Shown here piece after piece: positions 25,014 through 33,435 of a stretch of 36,372 nt of DNA. Positions within the stretch are counted from its first letter, which is position 1. Each line of letters starts with the position of its first letter. The notes beneath the pieces are model-generated. The model was not told the origin of the DNA. It saw only the letters and a list, made by a program, of their open reading frames with translations, and ran no database searches. This DNA comes from Methanobacteriota archaeon (GTDB lineage Archaea > Thermoplasmatota > Poseidoniia > Poseidoniales > Poseidoniaceae): the NCBI GenBank assembly GCA_002706065.1, contig PAJM01000023.1, positions 2,345-38,716 on the forward strand. Direction: 5' to 3'. A program made the position numbers and the translations under genes.

Positions 25014-26939
25014 ACGCAACGCAGTGGGACGACCGTGAACACATGCCCAGGGATTGGGCACGTTTCTCATATCCTCTAGTAATCGACGCATCTGAGCAAT
25101 CGTTAGGCGGTCATTGGCCTTGACAGAACCTCGGCATGCGTTAAGGAACGCGAGGTGATCTTTCCGTCGTTCAATGGTTTCGAGTGGCGCACCATCTTCT
25201 GATATGTCCTGCAAGAGATCGAGTAAGAAGGGTTCTACTTCATCGCCATCCAACAACCGTGGTGCCTGCTGGACGTCCCATTGGCCATCTCCATGCTTTT
25301 CCAGAACAAATCCTAACTCTTCAAATCGTTCCAAAAACGATTCAAGTCGTGCTTGTTGAGCGAGTGTAAGTTCAATCCTTGATGGAATCAATCGTGGTTG
25401 TGGTATCCAAAGGCTCTCATCGTTGCGCAAGCGTTCGTAACGAATTCGTTCATGGAGAGCGTGTTGATCGATCAAGAGGAGCTCTTCACCAGCCTGTGCA
25501 AGAATGTATGAATCTGCAAATTGCGACAGTGGCTCCATTACTGGAAGATCATTCTCAACAGAAGCGAGCGGCGATTCTGCGGTTGGTGAAACACTCCCCC
25601 CAGAGCCAGCATGTCGATGCAGATCTCTTTCGGCATGTGAAAGTGCGGGTGCAGTCGGTGATGTTGACATCCCAGGTAGAGATTTTTGTGCTGCTGCTGC
25701 TACGGATTGAGGGCGAGGTTTCTCAGAGCGTTCAACAGACTCTTCTGCGACTTGACCAACCAGATTGAGTTGGGTCCCCGCTGCGAGCGCCCACGGAGGT
25801 GCAGTTGATGGTTTCGAGGTCTTGTCGTCCAAATCGTTCGGAGTCAACAACTCTTGAATCGGTTGGTTTTGCTCGGATTGGGCCAATCCCTGCAACTCTT
25901 GCAACTCTCCGCTCGAATCAGGTTGTGTGGGTGATGTTGCAAGCGTGTGCGCAATGGCTCGCTCAAGTCGTTCCAAAACCCTCCACGAATGACGAAGTCG
26001 TACCTCGCGCTTGGTAGGGTGTACATTGACGTCAACTTCGTTTGCTGGGACTTTCAAATGGAGGACTGCAACTGGATGTCGTCCTTGCATTAATCGGGTT
26101 CGATACCCTCGACGAATGGCTTGGTGAAACGGTGTCGAAGCAACGGGGCGATCATTGACAAAAATGTGAATTTCATCGCCCTTGCCTCGAGAGATATCAG
26201 GAGCACTGATGTAGCCGTTCCATGACTCATCTCCAGGAACATCGGCGTCGCCTGCAGGAGGGACAAGTGGAAGAAGGTTGGACGATTGGCCACCAAGAAC
26301 ATCGTACAGCCTGTCTTCAATTGAAGTGCTTGATGGAAGGTTCAAGGTTGAACGACCATCAATCGTACATCGGAACCCAACACTTGGATGGGCAATTGCA
26401 TGGGCGATAACGACCTCAACGATACGAGCATGCTCAGTTGCAGGACGGCGTTGGAAGCCAAGGCGGACTGGCGTGTTCTGGAACAAATGCTCAACTGCAA
26501 CAACGGTACCATTCGCCATTCCAACAGGTTCAACCGCTCGTTTAACACCATCTTCCATCGAAATACTACGCCCCTCCTGACCGTCAGGGCGTGAGGATAC
26601 CGTCAGACGTGAAACAACGCCAATGCTCGCAAGCGCTTCACCTCGGAATCCAAGGGTGTGTATTTCGTTCAAGTCTTCTGGTTGACTTAATTTTGAGGTT
26701 GCATGGCGAGAAAGAGCAAGTTCCAGATCTTCCTCATGGATGCCGTTACCATTGTCTTCAATGCGAATAAGATCGAATCCACCTCGTTCAATCTCGACAT
26801 GAATCGATGTTGAATTCGCGTCCAGCGCATTTTCCAGCAATTCTTTGACGACTTGGGCTGGTCGTTCGACCACCTCTCCAGCAGCGATATGGCCGATGGT
26901 AAATTCATCGAGTTGCTGAATTCTGTTTGGTTCACTCAA
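24969..26939 (-). CDS. mutL: DNA mismatch repair protein MutL with endonuclease motif
   Basis: From TTG 26939 this is a 656-residue GHKL ATPase. ELLENALDA (about 33-41), DNGNGI (62-67), HATSKL (79-84) and GFRGEALASIG (about 95-105) form the ATP site. After a proline/serine-rich linker, the C-terminal domain contains DQHALHERIRYE (about 489-500), the DQHAx2Ex4E endonuclease motif, followed by ACRGSVKA (about 600) and CVHGRP (about 632). It is therefore a nicking MutL, as in Bacillus rather than E. coli. The start is the TTG after GGAGGGAG, overlapping the end of mutS by 8 bases. The C-terminus shares 45 bases with convergent aroA. Confidence 0.93.
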   Translation of the reverse strand: MSEPNRIQQLDEFTIGHIAAGEVVERPAQVVKELLENALDANSTSIHVEIERGGFDLIRIEDNGNGIHEEDLELALSRHATSKLSQPEDLNEIHTLGFRGEALASIGVVSRLTVSSRPDGQEGRSISMEDGVKRAVEPVGMANGTVVAVEHLFQNTPVRLGFQRRPATEHARIVEVVIAHAIAHPSVGFRCTIDGRSTLNLPSSTSIEDRLYDVLGGQSSNLLPLVPPAGDADVPGDESWNGYISAPDISRGKGDEIHIFVNDRPVASTPFHQAIRRGYRTRLMQGRHPVAVLHLKVPANEVDVNVHPTKREVRLRHSWRVLERLERAIAHTLATSPTQPDSSGELQELQGLAQSEQNQPIQELLTPNDLDDKTSKPSTAPPWALAAGTQLNLVGQVAEESVERSEKPRPQSVAAAAQKSLPGMSTSPTAPALSHAERDLHRHAGSGGSVSPTAESPLASVENDLPVMEPLSQFADSYILAQAGEELLLIDQHALHERIRYERLRNDESLWIPQPRLIPSRIELTLAQQARLESFLERFEELGFVLEKHGDGQWDVQQAPRLLDGDEVEPFLLDLLQDISEDGAPLETIERRKDHLAFLNACRGSVKANDRLTIAQMRRLLEDMRNVPNPWACVHGRPTALRLSLDSLDKHFGRHG

Positions 26940-29577
26940 CGGAATCTCCCTCCAATTGGTGTTGTATGCGTTCAATCAATGCAAAGGCATCTCTCGGAGA
27001 AAGGTCATCAAGATTGAGTTTCGATAATGTGGACAAGACATCGAGTTGTGAGTCTGAGATGGAGGGCCCTTTCGATTCATTCGATTGCATTGCAGCCGCC
27101 GCAAAGTAACCAAGAAGTGAAGACTGACCATGTTCACGAGTGCTCGGCGCTCCTTCACGGCCTGCCTTCGCACCCTGAGCTTGTTGCTCCAAGAACGCAA
27201 GAAGGTCTGTAGCGCGTTCGACGACACTGCGTGGCAATCCTGCCAATGCTGCGACTTGCACACCGTACGATTCGTCGCAGGGTCCGTTTGCAACTGTATG
27301 TAAAAAGCGAAGCGAACCGTCTGTTTGTGCGACTTGAACATGCACATTTGCAAGTCCATTCACCTCAGATTCCAAACCAACCAATTGGTGATAATGCGTT
27401 GCAAACAGGCTCCTTGCTCCGATTCTATTGCACACATCCTCGGTCACAGCCCATGCAATGGAGAGTCCATCAAAAGTTGAGGTTCCTCGACCGATTTCGT
27501 CAAGCAGGAGCAACGAATTGGATGTCGCTCGTCGAAGAATATGAGCAACTTCAATCATTTCCATCATGAAAGTTGAGCGACCTCGCCTAAGATCATCACT
27601 CGCTCCAACGCGAGTGAAGATTCGATCGATTAATCCAAGTCGAGCTTTTTCTGCTGGGACATAACATCCCGCTTGTGCTAAGATGCTTACCAATGCTACC
27701 GTACGAAGATAGGTTGACTTCCCGCCCATATTCGGACCAGTGATGAGTAAGAAACGCCGTTTCTCATCCATGACAACATCGTTCGGTACGAACCCTTGTT
27801 GGACTTCTAAAACCGGATGCCGTGCTTGACTCAAGACCATCTTCCTATCCGAGGAGAGGGTTGGTTTTACCCATGAGCGTTGGCGAGCAGTCGAAGCAAA
27901 GCATTGCAACACATCGATCGCTGCAACCTTCGAGGCAATTTGTGCAAGTTGATTTGCATGCTTACGTACCAAATCACGGAGAGAGCAGAACAACCGATAC
28001 TCCATGGTTTTTGATTTACTTTCTGCTGTGAGCAGGAGATCGTCTTGTTCACGAAGATCATCGGTAATGTATCGATTCCCATTGGTCATTTGTTGCTTTC
28101 GTGTCCATTCTACAGGAACCTTGTCCTGATGTGTAGATGTCACTTCAATGAACCAACCAATTTGACGATTCATTCGGACCTTCAGACTCGGAATCTTTAG
28201 TTCGTTTCGTAGTGTCGCTTCAAGATTGGAAAACCAACCGTGGCCTTGGTTCGAAGCATCTCGGTACGTGTCGAGTTCTTTATCGACTCCAGAACGAATC
28301 AAACCGCCATCCCTTAGTCCGAGTGGTGCGTCATCAAGCAGGGTTCTGTGGATGTGTTCTGCGACGTCTGTCAGGGAGTCAAGATCTTCGACGAGGTGCA
28401 TCAGCAACCCATCTTCGGTTTCACCGCAAAGACGCTGAATCGCTGGCAATCGTTCGATTGCATTTGCAGTTGCAAGTAAATCACGGGCATTTGATCGGTT
28501 GTACTTCAACTGCGTTGCAAGCCGTTCAAGATCCAACATACCCTTGAGGCTCTCTCGGAGATGGTCCAATCGTTTCGAGGAACGCATTAATGCTCCAACT
28601 GAGGAATGACGTGCTTGCATCGCTTCAGCGTTTGAAAGCGGTCGCAACAACCAGGATTTCAGACACCTACGACCCATAGCAGTCCTACATTTATTCATGG
28701 CCCAAAGCAAGGAACCCTCGTATTCACCGGCCAAGGTTTGAGTGATTTCCAAATTGCGTAATGTTGTCTGGTCAAGCACCATTCCATCCGTTGTCTCTTG
28801 AATTTCAACATCTCGAATGGCAATATCATCGTGACGATGAACAGAGGCGAGGTAATCCGCAGCGAGCGCGGTTGCTTGCAATGCTTCTGGCGATTGACCA
28901 AGGTCGAGATGGCCCAAATCATTGACTTCCAGCATCGCTTTGAGGCGTTCATGTGCTCGTTTTGGCTGCACTGAATGTTGACTGACAACCATGCTATCGA
29001 GCATATTCAGAAGATTGAGGAGGTCTTCCTGTTCCGCATCGTTTGGAGTGAGTACCAATTCACTTGGATTCCATCGCATGATTTCATCATAAATCGAAGC
29101 CCATCTTCCTTCTCCTGAAAACCCAACGGCCCAGGCTTGACCGGTTGAGGCATCGATCATTGAGATGGCCGTCGTATCGTTGACAATCAAGAGACTGCAC
29201 AACAGTGCTGAAGCATCGGAGCCAATCAGTGATTCTTCGTAGAGCGAACCCGGCGTGTAGATTCGAGTAACAACCCGTTCCAGAAGTTTTGCTCCCTCCC
29301 GTAGCTCTTCTTCCTGCTCAGCGACCGTTACTTTGTAACCTGCTCGGAGCATCAGCCGGAGGTTTTCCTCCAATTGGTGCCATGGAAAGCCCGCCATTGG
29401 AATGGGTTCCTCAGCATTTTTATCGCGTGATGTGAGTGCAAGACCAAGCACGGTCGAGCCGACTTCTGCGTCATCATGAAACAATTCGTAGAAGTCTCCC
29501 ATGCGGAAAAAGAGAATTGTTCCAGGATTGGCTTCTTTGAGCTCATGGAATTGGTCCATCATGCTCCTCTTCGCCAT
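26932..29577 (-). CDS. mutS: DNA mismatch recognition protein MutS
   Basis: The 881-residue MutS1-type protein has the mismatch-reading F-x-E motif in MGDFYELF (about residues 29-31), the connector and lever domains, Walker A GPNMGGKST (about 612-620), signature region RRGRSTFMMEM, Walker B LLLLDEIGRGTST, and ATHYHQL. The C-terminus ends with a helical dimer segment (LSKLNLDDLSPRDAFALIERI) like bacterial MutS. It starts mismatch repair and is coupled to mutL. ATGs at residues 6 and 7 are alternative starts. A complete MutS1-MutL pair is patchy in archaea and is often explained by transfer from bacteria. Confidence 0.95.
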   Translation of the reverse strand: MAKRSMMDQFHELKEANPGTILFFRMGDFYELFHDDAEVGSTVLGLALTSRDKNAEEPIPMAGFPWHQLEENLRLMLRAGYKVTVAEQEEELREGAKLLERVVTRIYTPGSLYEESLIGSDASALLCSLLIVNDTTAISMIDASTGQAWAVGFSGEGRWASIYDEIMRWNPSELVLTPNDAEQEDLLNLLNMLDSMVVSQHSVQPKRAHERLKAMLEVNDLGHLDLGQSPEALQATALAADYLASVHRHDDIAIRDVEIQETTDGMVLDQTTLRNLEITQTLAGEYEGSLLWAMNKCRTAMGRRCLKSWLLRPLSNAEAMQARHSSVGALMRSSKRLDHLRESLKGMLDLERLATQLKYNRSNARDLLATANAIERLPAIQRLCGETEDGLLMHLVEDLDSLTDVAEHIHRTLLDDAPLGLRDGGLIRSGVDKELDTYRDASNQGHGWFSNLEATLRNELKIPSLKVRMNRQIGWFIEVTSTHQDKVPVEWTRKQQMTNGNRYITDDLREQDDLLLTAESKSKTMEYRLFCSLRDLVRKHANQLAQIASKVAAIDVLQCFASTARQRSWVKPTLSSDRKMVLSQARHPVLEVQQGFVPNDVVMDEKRRFLLITGPNMGGKSTYLRTVALVSILAQAGCYVPAEKARLGLIDRIFTRVGASDDLRRGRSTFMMEMIEVAHILRRATSNSLLLLDEIGRGTSTFDGLSIAWAVTEDVCNRIGARSLFATHYHQLVGLESEVNGLANVHVQVAQTDGSLRFLHTVANGPCDESYGVQVAALAGLPRSVVERATDLLAFLEQQAQGAKAGREGAPSTREHGQSSLLGYFAAAAMQSNESKGPSISDSQLDVLSTLSKLNLDDLSPRDAFALIERIQHQLEGDSVE
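26946..26953 (-). promoter_or_regulatory. Ribosome binding site inside mutS end, for mutL
   Basis: On the minus strand GGAGGGAG lies 6 bases before the TTG at 26939. It decides the mutL start in favour of TTG rather than the ATG at 26975, which would give 12 additional atypical residues. Confidence 0.7.
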
Positions 29578-29652
29578 TGAAACCCCTACCGTGCAGTATG
29601 CAGGAGTAAGCCTGATGACGAGAGGTGATTAAGGTTCGGAAAAGTCGCTGTC

Positions 29653-30894
29653 TTACGCCTTCTTGACGTGCGTTGCTTTCTCAATCAAGAGGTATGCTTG
29701 GGTTACAATCATAATCAAACCAACCACGATAAATGCAAAGTTCAGTAGTCCGCGGCCTGAAGAAAGCGATCCTTCCAAGCTGAGATCAAGAGAAATACGA
29801 TCTGCTTTCCCTTGAGTATCGAAACCATGAATGTACAGCGTATCGCCTTCGATCACGCCCTTGGTTGGCTGCAACGGTAGAGGGTACGCAAGATTCTTCG
29901 AGGTTCTTTCTCCGCTTTCAAGTTCGATACGCAGGATGGATTCAGTCCCTCGCTGGCCAAACAACCAGGCTCTATCATGTTCTTCTTCGTAAACCATTGA
30001 GGTCGATGCAACCCCAAGAGTCTGCATTGAATTCGCAGAAACGATGTAAAATTCTTCATTTGTTGCTGCCACAGCTCCTCCATCTGCTGTTCGGCTGAGG
30101 GAATGAATTTCGCTCCCGTTCCCCATGTTTTGTCCGATGATTTGGGGCGCTGTTGACGGGTCACCACTCCAGTACACATGTGAGAGGACAATTTGAGACA
30201 TTGGCGTGGCAGGACTTTGGTTGGGAGAGGCTTGGACAGTGTAAGTTCCAACTGCAAGGAAGGTTGAATCTTCAAGATACACCACATCATCCCAAATAAC
30301 AGAGTCTTGGAACGGGGCGCTCACCGATACAATGGTTTGTCCGTTCCAACCTCGCAGACTGGAACCACCGTCTTCCGAGGTGATGAGCAATCGATTGTTC
30401 AGCATTGAAGAGGTATCAATCGCGATTCCGTTGATGCCAAATTCCGAACCGTATGTATCGTCTAAGATCATCTCTGAAACTGCTCCGTTAACGTAGGTTG
30501 AAACGGTATTCAAGGAGGATGAAAACGTCACGATACCATCTTCATCCGCTGAAAACATGGTGATGTTTTGAATCGCTGAATCATTCGGCTCCAAGATGTC
30601 ATCGACATCGTCTGGGCCCATTTGTTGATACATTTTGAGGCCTGTTTGTGTTTTCACAATCGCACTGTGTGCATTATCCCAAGAGGCCCCTTGGTGGTAA
30701 TCGATATCGATGACAAATTCTCCCTCTTCAAACGCCAAATCATCAGCTGGGTTTGTGCCGAGCATCATACCCTCGAGCGAAGTTGTACCGCCAATGAGGA
30801 AGCCTCCGACGATAACGAAAACAAAAAACAGGCCCATAGCCAGCCATTGGTGCTCTGATTCTTGCTCGAGCAACTTCCTCCAGCCACTCGCCAT
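29653..30894 (-). CDS. Membrane protein with large beta-rich ectodomain
   Basis: The protein has 413 residues. An N-terminal cytoplasmic patch (residues 1-17) leads into a hydrophobic helix (about 18-36, AMGLFFVFVIVGGFLIGG). About 340 residues of extracytoplasmic strand-rich sequence follow, then a C-terminal helix (about 383-405, FAFIVVGLIMIVTQAYLL) ending in a basic tail. The ectodomain contains repeated strand blocks of 40-50 residues with turns such as GNGSEIHSLSRTADGG and NRLLITSEDGGSS, suggesting a beta-propeller. No enzymatic motif is seen. It is divergent from the L10e gene by 135 bases; function unknown. Confidence 0.62.
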   Translation of the reverse strand: MASGWRKLLEQESEHQWLAMGLFFVFVIVGGFLIGGTTSLEGMMLGTNPADDLAFEEGEFVIDIDYHQGASWDNAHSAIVKTQTGLKMYQQMGPDDVDDILEPNDSAIQNITMFSADEDGIVTFSSSLNTVSTYVNGAVSEMILDDTYGSEFGINGIAIDTSSMLNNRLLITSEDGGSSLRGWNGQTIVSVSAPFQDSVIWDDVVYLEDSTFLAVGTYTVQASPNQSPATPMSQIVLSHVYWSGDPSTAPQIIGQNMGNGSEIHSLSRTADGGAVAATNEEFYIVSANSMQTLGVASTSMVYEEEHDRAWLFGQRGTESILRIELESGERTSKNLAYPLPLQPTKGVIEGDTLYIHGFDTQGKADRISLDLSLEGSLSSGRGLLNFAFIVVGLIMIVTQAYLLIEKATHVKKA

Positions 30895-31016
30895 GAGCCC
30901 TGGTAGGGTTGAATGATTAAGTTCCTTCCCATTCTTTTCCCGAGAACTTGGCCATCATTCAATCAGTGGGAACGCATCGGAGGGATGATAAAGGGAGCAT
31001 CAGTCGGAGGCATGCT

Positions 31017-31022
31017 TGGAGG
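31017..31022 (+). promoter_or_regulatory. Ribosome binding site for L10e
   Basis: GGAGGA-like purines sit about 7 bases before the ATG at 31030, supporting the MARKPASMYRR N-terminus, which matches the family. Confidence 0.65.
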
Positions 31023-31029
31023 AATCAAT

Positions 31030-31569
31030 ATGGCACGTAAGCCCGCATCCATGTATCGCCGTCTCAAGGGACCAGCCTACACTCGACGCAAGTATATTGG
31101 CGGTGTTCCAAACAACCGTATCCTTGCATATCACTCTGGAAACCGCCGTGCTGCGGAGACAGGAGGATTCCCCGTTGTTCTTGAACTACGAGCAGACAAC
31201 AACTGTCAGATCCGACACACGGCTCTAGAAGCGGCCCGTGTCATTTCCAACTCCACCATTCGTAATGCTGCAGGAACTCAAGGATACGCACTTCGCGTCC
31301 ACACTTACCCGCATCATGTCCTCCGAGAAAACAAGCAAGCTACAGGCGCCGGTGCTGACCGTGTCTCCCAAGGTATGCGTTGCGCATTCGGAAAGAACGT
31401 CGGAACCGCTGCACGTGTTCGCAGAGGCCAGCGAGTAATCTCAATCCACTGCAATGCAGAAAACTACCTAACAGCCAAGGACGCATTGCGCAAGGCTGGT
31501 ATGAAGTTCCCAACACCAACAACAACACGCGTTGTCCGTGGCAAGGAACATCTCAAGGGACTTGTTTGA
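31030..31569 (+). CDS. rpl10e: 50S ribosomal protein L10e (uL16)
   Basis: The 179-residue protein begins MARKPASMYRRLKGPAYTRR, like archaeal L10e. It carries the conserved ADNNCQIRHTALEAAR, the YPHHVLRENK loop near the tRNA site, and GAGADRVSQGMRCAFGKNVGTAARV in two shorter pieces. It lies near the peptidyl-transferase centre of the large subunit and contacts tRNA. The frame is open back to 30913, but the extra 39 residues (glycine-rich) do not match the family. ABCE1 begins 52 bases downstream, a ribosome-function pairing. Confidence 0.95.
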   Translation: MARKPASMYRRLKGPAYTRRKYIGGVPNNRILAYHSGNRRAAETGGFPVVLELRADNNCQIRHTALEAARVISNSTIRNAAGTQGYALRVHTYPHHVLRENKQATGAGADRVSQGMRCAFGKNVGTAARVRRGQRVISIHCNAENYLTAKDALRKAGMKFPTPTTTRVVRGKEHLKGLV

Positions 31570-31621
31570 GAAAAACCCGAACCAAGCCGTTCGGTGCTTG
31601 TTGCAGTACGAGGAAGAGAAG

Positions 31622-33394
31622 ATGCGCATCGTTGTTCTTGATGATGAGCGTTGCCAGCCAAACATGCCTGCGTATGACTATTTGCAAAAATACGCTGGCT
31701 CATGCGGCGGTGAATGCATTCAATTCACGGATGGAAAGTGGAAGATCCTCGAAACAGCATGTCCAGTTTGCTTCACACGGGCCAAACTCTGTCCAGGAGA
31801 CGCCGTAAAAGTGATCAATCTCCCCACAGAGTTGGATACGGACATGATTCACCGCTACGGTTTGAATGGATTCAGATTGTTTCGATTACCAACTCCCACG
31901 AAGGAATCCGTTGTCGGCGTCCTCGGTCCAAATGGAATGGGGAAGTCAACAGCATTCAATGCCTTATCGGGACGGTCAGTCCCAAACTTAGGCGACTGGA
32001 GGTCTGATGATACGACCTGGGACGATGTGATTGAAACCCTACCACGAGGAGAATTGCGTGATTTCTTCGTTTCTGTGAAGAAGGGGGAAATCAAAGTTGC
32101 ACTCAAACCACAAAACGTCGACAAACTACCAAAACGGGTACAAGGAACTGTTGAAGGTTTGCTTCGAAAAGTCGATGAACGGGAAATGTTCGATGAGTTG
32201 GTAACCGCCACGGGAATACAGAATTTACTCTCTCGAACAGTTCAGCAGTTGTCCGGCGGAGAGCTTCAACGGATGGCAATATGTGCGACATTGCTCAGAG
32301 ATGCAGATGTCTATTTCTTTGACGAACCGTCCTCATATCTTGATATTCATGAGCGAATGAGAATTGTTCGGATCATTCAAGAGTTGGCGAAAACCAAACG
32401 AGTCATCGTTATCGAACACGATTTGGCGGTTCTTGATGTCCTTGCGGATTTGGTTCACATTGTCTATGGGAAAAAGGGTGCATTCGGAGTGTTCACACCC
32501 GCCCGTTCCACACGTACTGCAATCAATGCGTACCTCGAAGGATACTTGCCAGAAGAAAACGTCAGAATTCGTGACAAACCGATCAAATTCCAGAAACACT
32601 ACGATCGTCGAGCAGAAATTGGAAGCCCAATCATCCAATGGGGCGAACTCAAGAAGAATTTGGGACAATTTGAACTCACCACAGACGAAGGAGCCGTCCA
32701 TCGTTCTGAAGTGGTCGGCGTTGTTGGCGCAAACGGTACCGGTAAATCCACCATGATCAAAATTCTTTCAGGAGATCTCGAATACGATGCAGGATGGGTT
32801 ACAGAAGAGACGACCATATCCTACAAACCTCAACACATTGATGCTGATATGGACTGTACCGTACAAATGTGGCTCGACAGTGAAATCGGGATGCGATGGA
32901 GAAGTGGTGAATTCAACGTCAATGTAATTCGAACGTTAGGTATTGAACCACTCCTTCCAAAGCGTGTCAAGAAATTGTCCGGTGGAGAAAGGCAAGCCGT
33001 CGCTATTGCTGTTTGTCTTGGTCGAGAAGCAGATCTCTACCTCCTCGACGAGCCTTCTGCACATTTGGATGCGAATGCAAGAATGGAAGCTGCGAAAGCG
33101 ATTCGAAGAACCATGGAGGCGAACGAAAAGTCAGCCTTCGTCATCGATCATGACGTTTACTTCATCGATATCGTAAGTGACTCACTGCTTGTATTTGAGG
33201 GACAAGGTGGAGTGCGAGGAAAGGCCATGGGACCCTATTCATTGCGGGATGGGATGAATCGTTTCCTCAATGATGTAAACGTTACATTCCGCCGGGACCA
33301 CGATTCAAAGCGGCCAAGAATAAACAAGGCTGAGAGTCGGAAAGACCGCGAACAACGAGAAATTGGTGACTTTTACTCCTTTGATAGCAAATAA
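31622..33394 (+). CDS. ABCE1/Rli1 ribosome-splitting ATPase with altered FeS domain
   Basis: From ATG 31622 the protein has 590 residues, as expected for ABCE1, which splits terminated ribosomes. The first ABC domain has GPNGMGKST (about 105), LSGGELQRMAI and FFDEPSSYLD; the helix-loop-helix insert follows Walker A. The second has GANGTGKST (about 375), LSGGERQAVAI and LLDEPSAHLD. The end (VTFRRDHDSKRPRINK) is typical. The N-terminal ferredoxin-like part is not: of the eight expected cluster cysteines only C11, C47, C50 and C57 remain. The others read P16, Y20, Y24 and R53. C28 and C32 are additional. Upstream in-frame ATG 31532 only extends into L10e and is rejected. Confidence 0.93.
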   Translation: MRIVVLDDERCQPNMPAYDYLQKYAGSCGGECIQFTDGKWKILETACPVCFTRAKLCPGDAVKVINLPTELDTDMIHRYGLNGFRLFRLPTPTKESVVGVLGPNGMGKSTAFNALSGRSVPNLGDWRSDDTTWDDVIETLPRGELRDFFVSVKKGEIKVALKPQNVDKLPKRVQGTVEGLLRKVDEREMFDELVTATGIQNLLSRTVQQLSGGELQRMAICATLLRDADVYFFDEPSSYLDIHERMRIVRIIQELAKTKRVIVIEHDLAVLDVLADLVHIVYGKKGAFGVFTPARSTRTAINAYLEGYLPEENVRIRDKPIKFQKHYDRRAEIGSPIIQWGELKKNLGQFELTTDEGAVHRSEVVGVVGANGTGKSTMIKILSGDLEYDAGWVTEETTISYKPQHIDADMDCTVQMWLDSEIGMRWRSGEFNVNVIRTLGIEPLLPKRVKKLSGGERQAVAIAVCLGREADLYLLDEPSAHLDANARMEAAKAIRRTMEANEKSAFVIDHDVYFIDIVSDSLLVFEGQGGVRGKAMGPYSLRDGMNRFLNDVNVTFRRDHDSKRPRINKAESRKDREQREIGDFYSFDSK

Positions 33395-33435
33395 ATCGTC
33401 ACGACGTCTAAAGACCACCACCATGAGGACTCAAC

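Noticed and set aside
30913-31029. In-frame extension of L10e by 39 residues
   Set aside because: The glycine-rich extension does not resemble L10e, and a ribosome binding site points to 31030.
31532-31621. In-frame extension of ABCE1 into L10e
   Set aside because: The family N-terminus MRIVVLDDERCQP starts at 31622.
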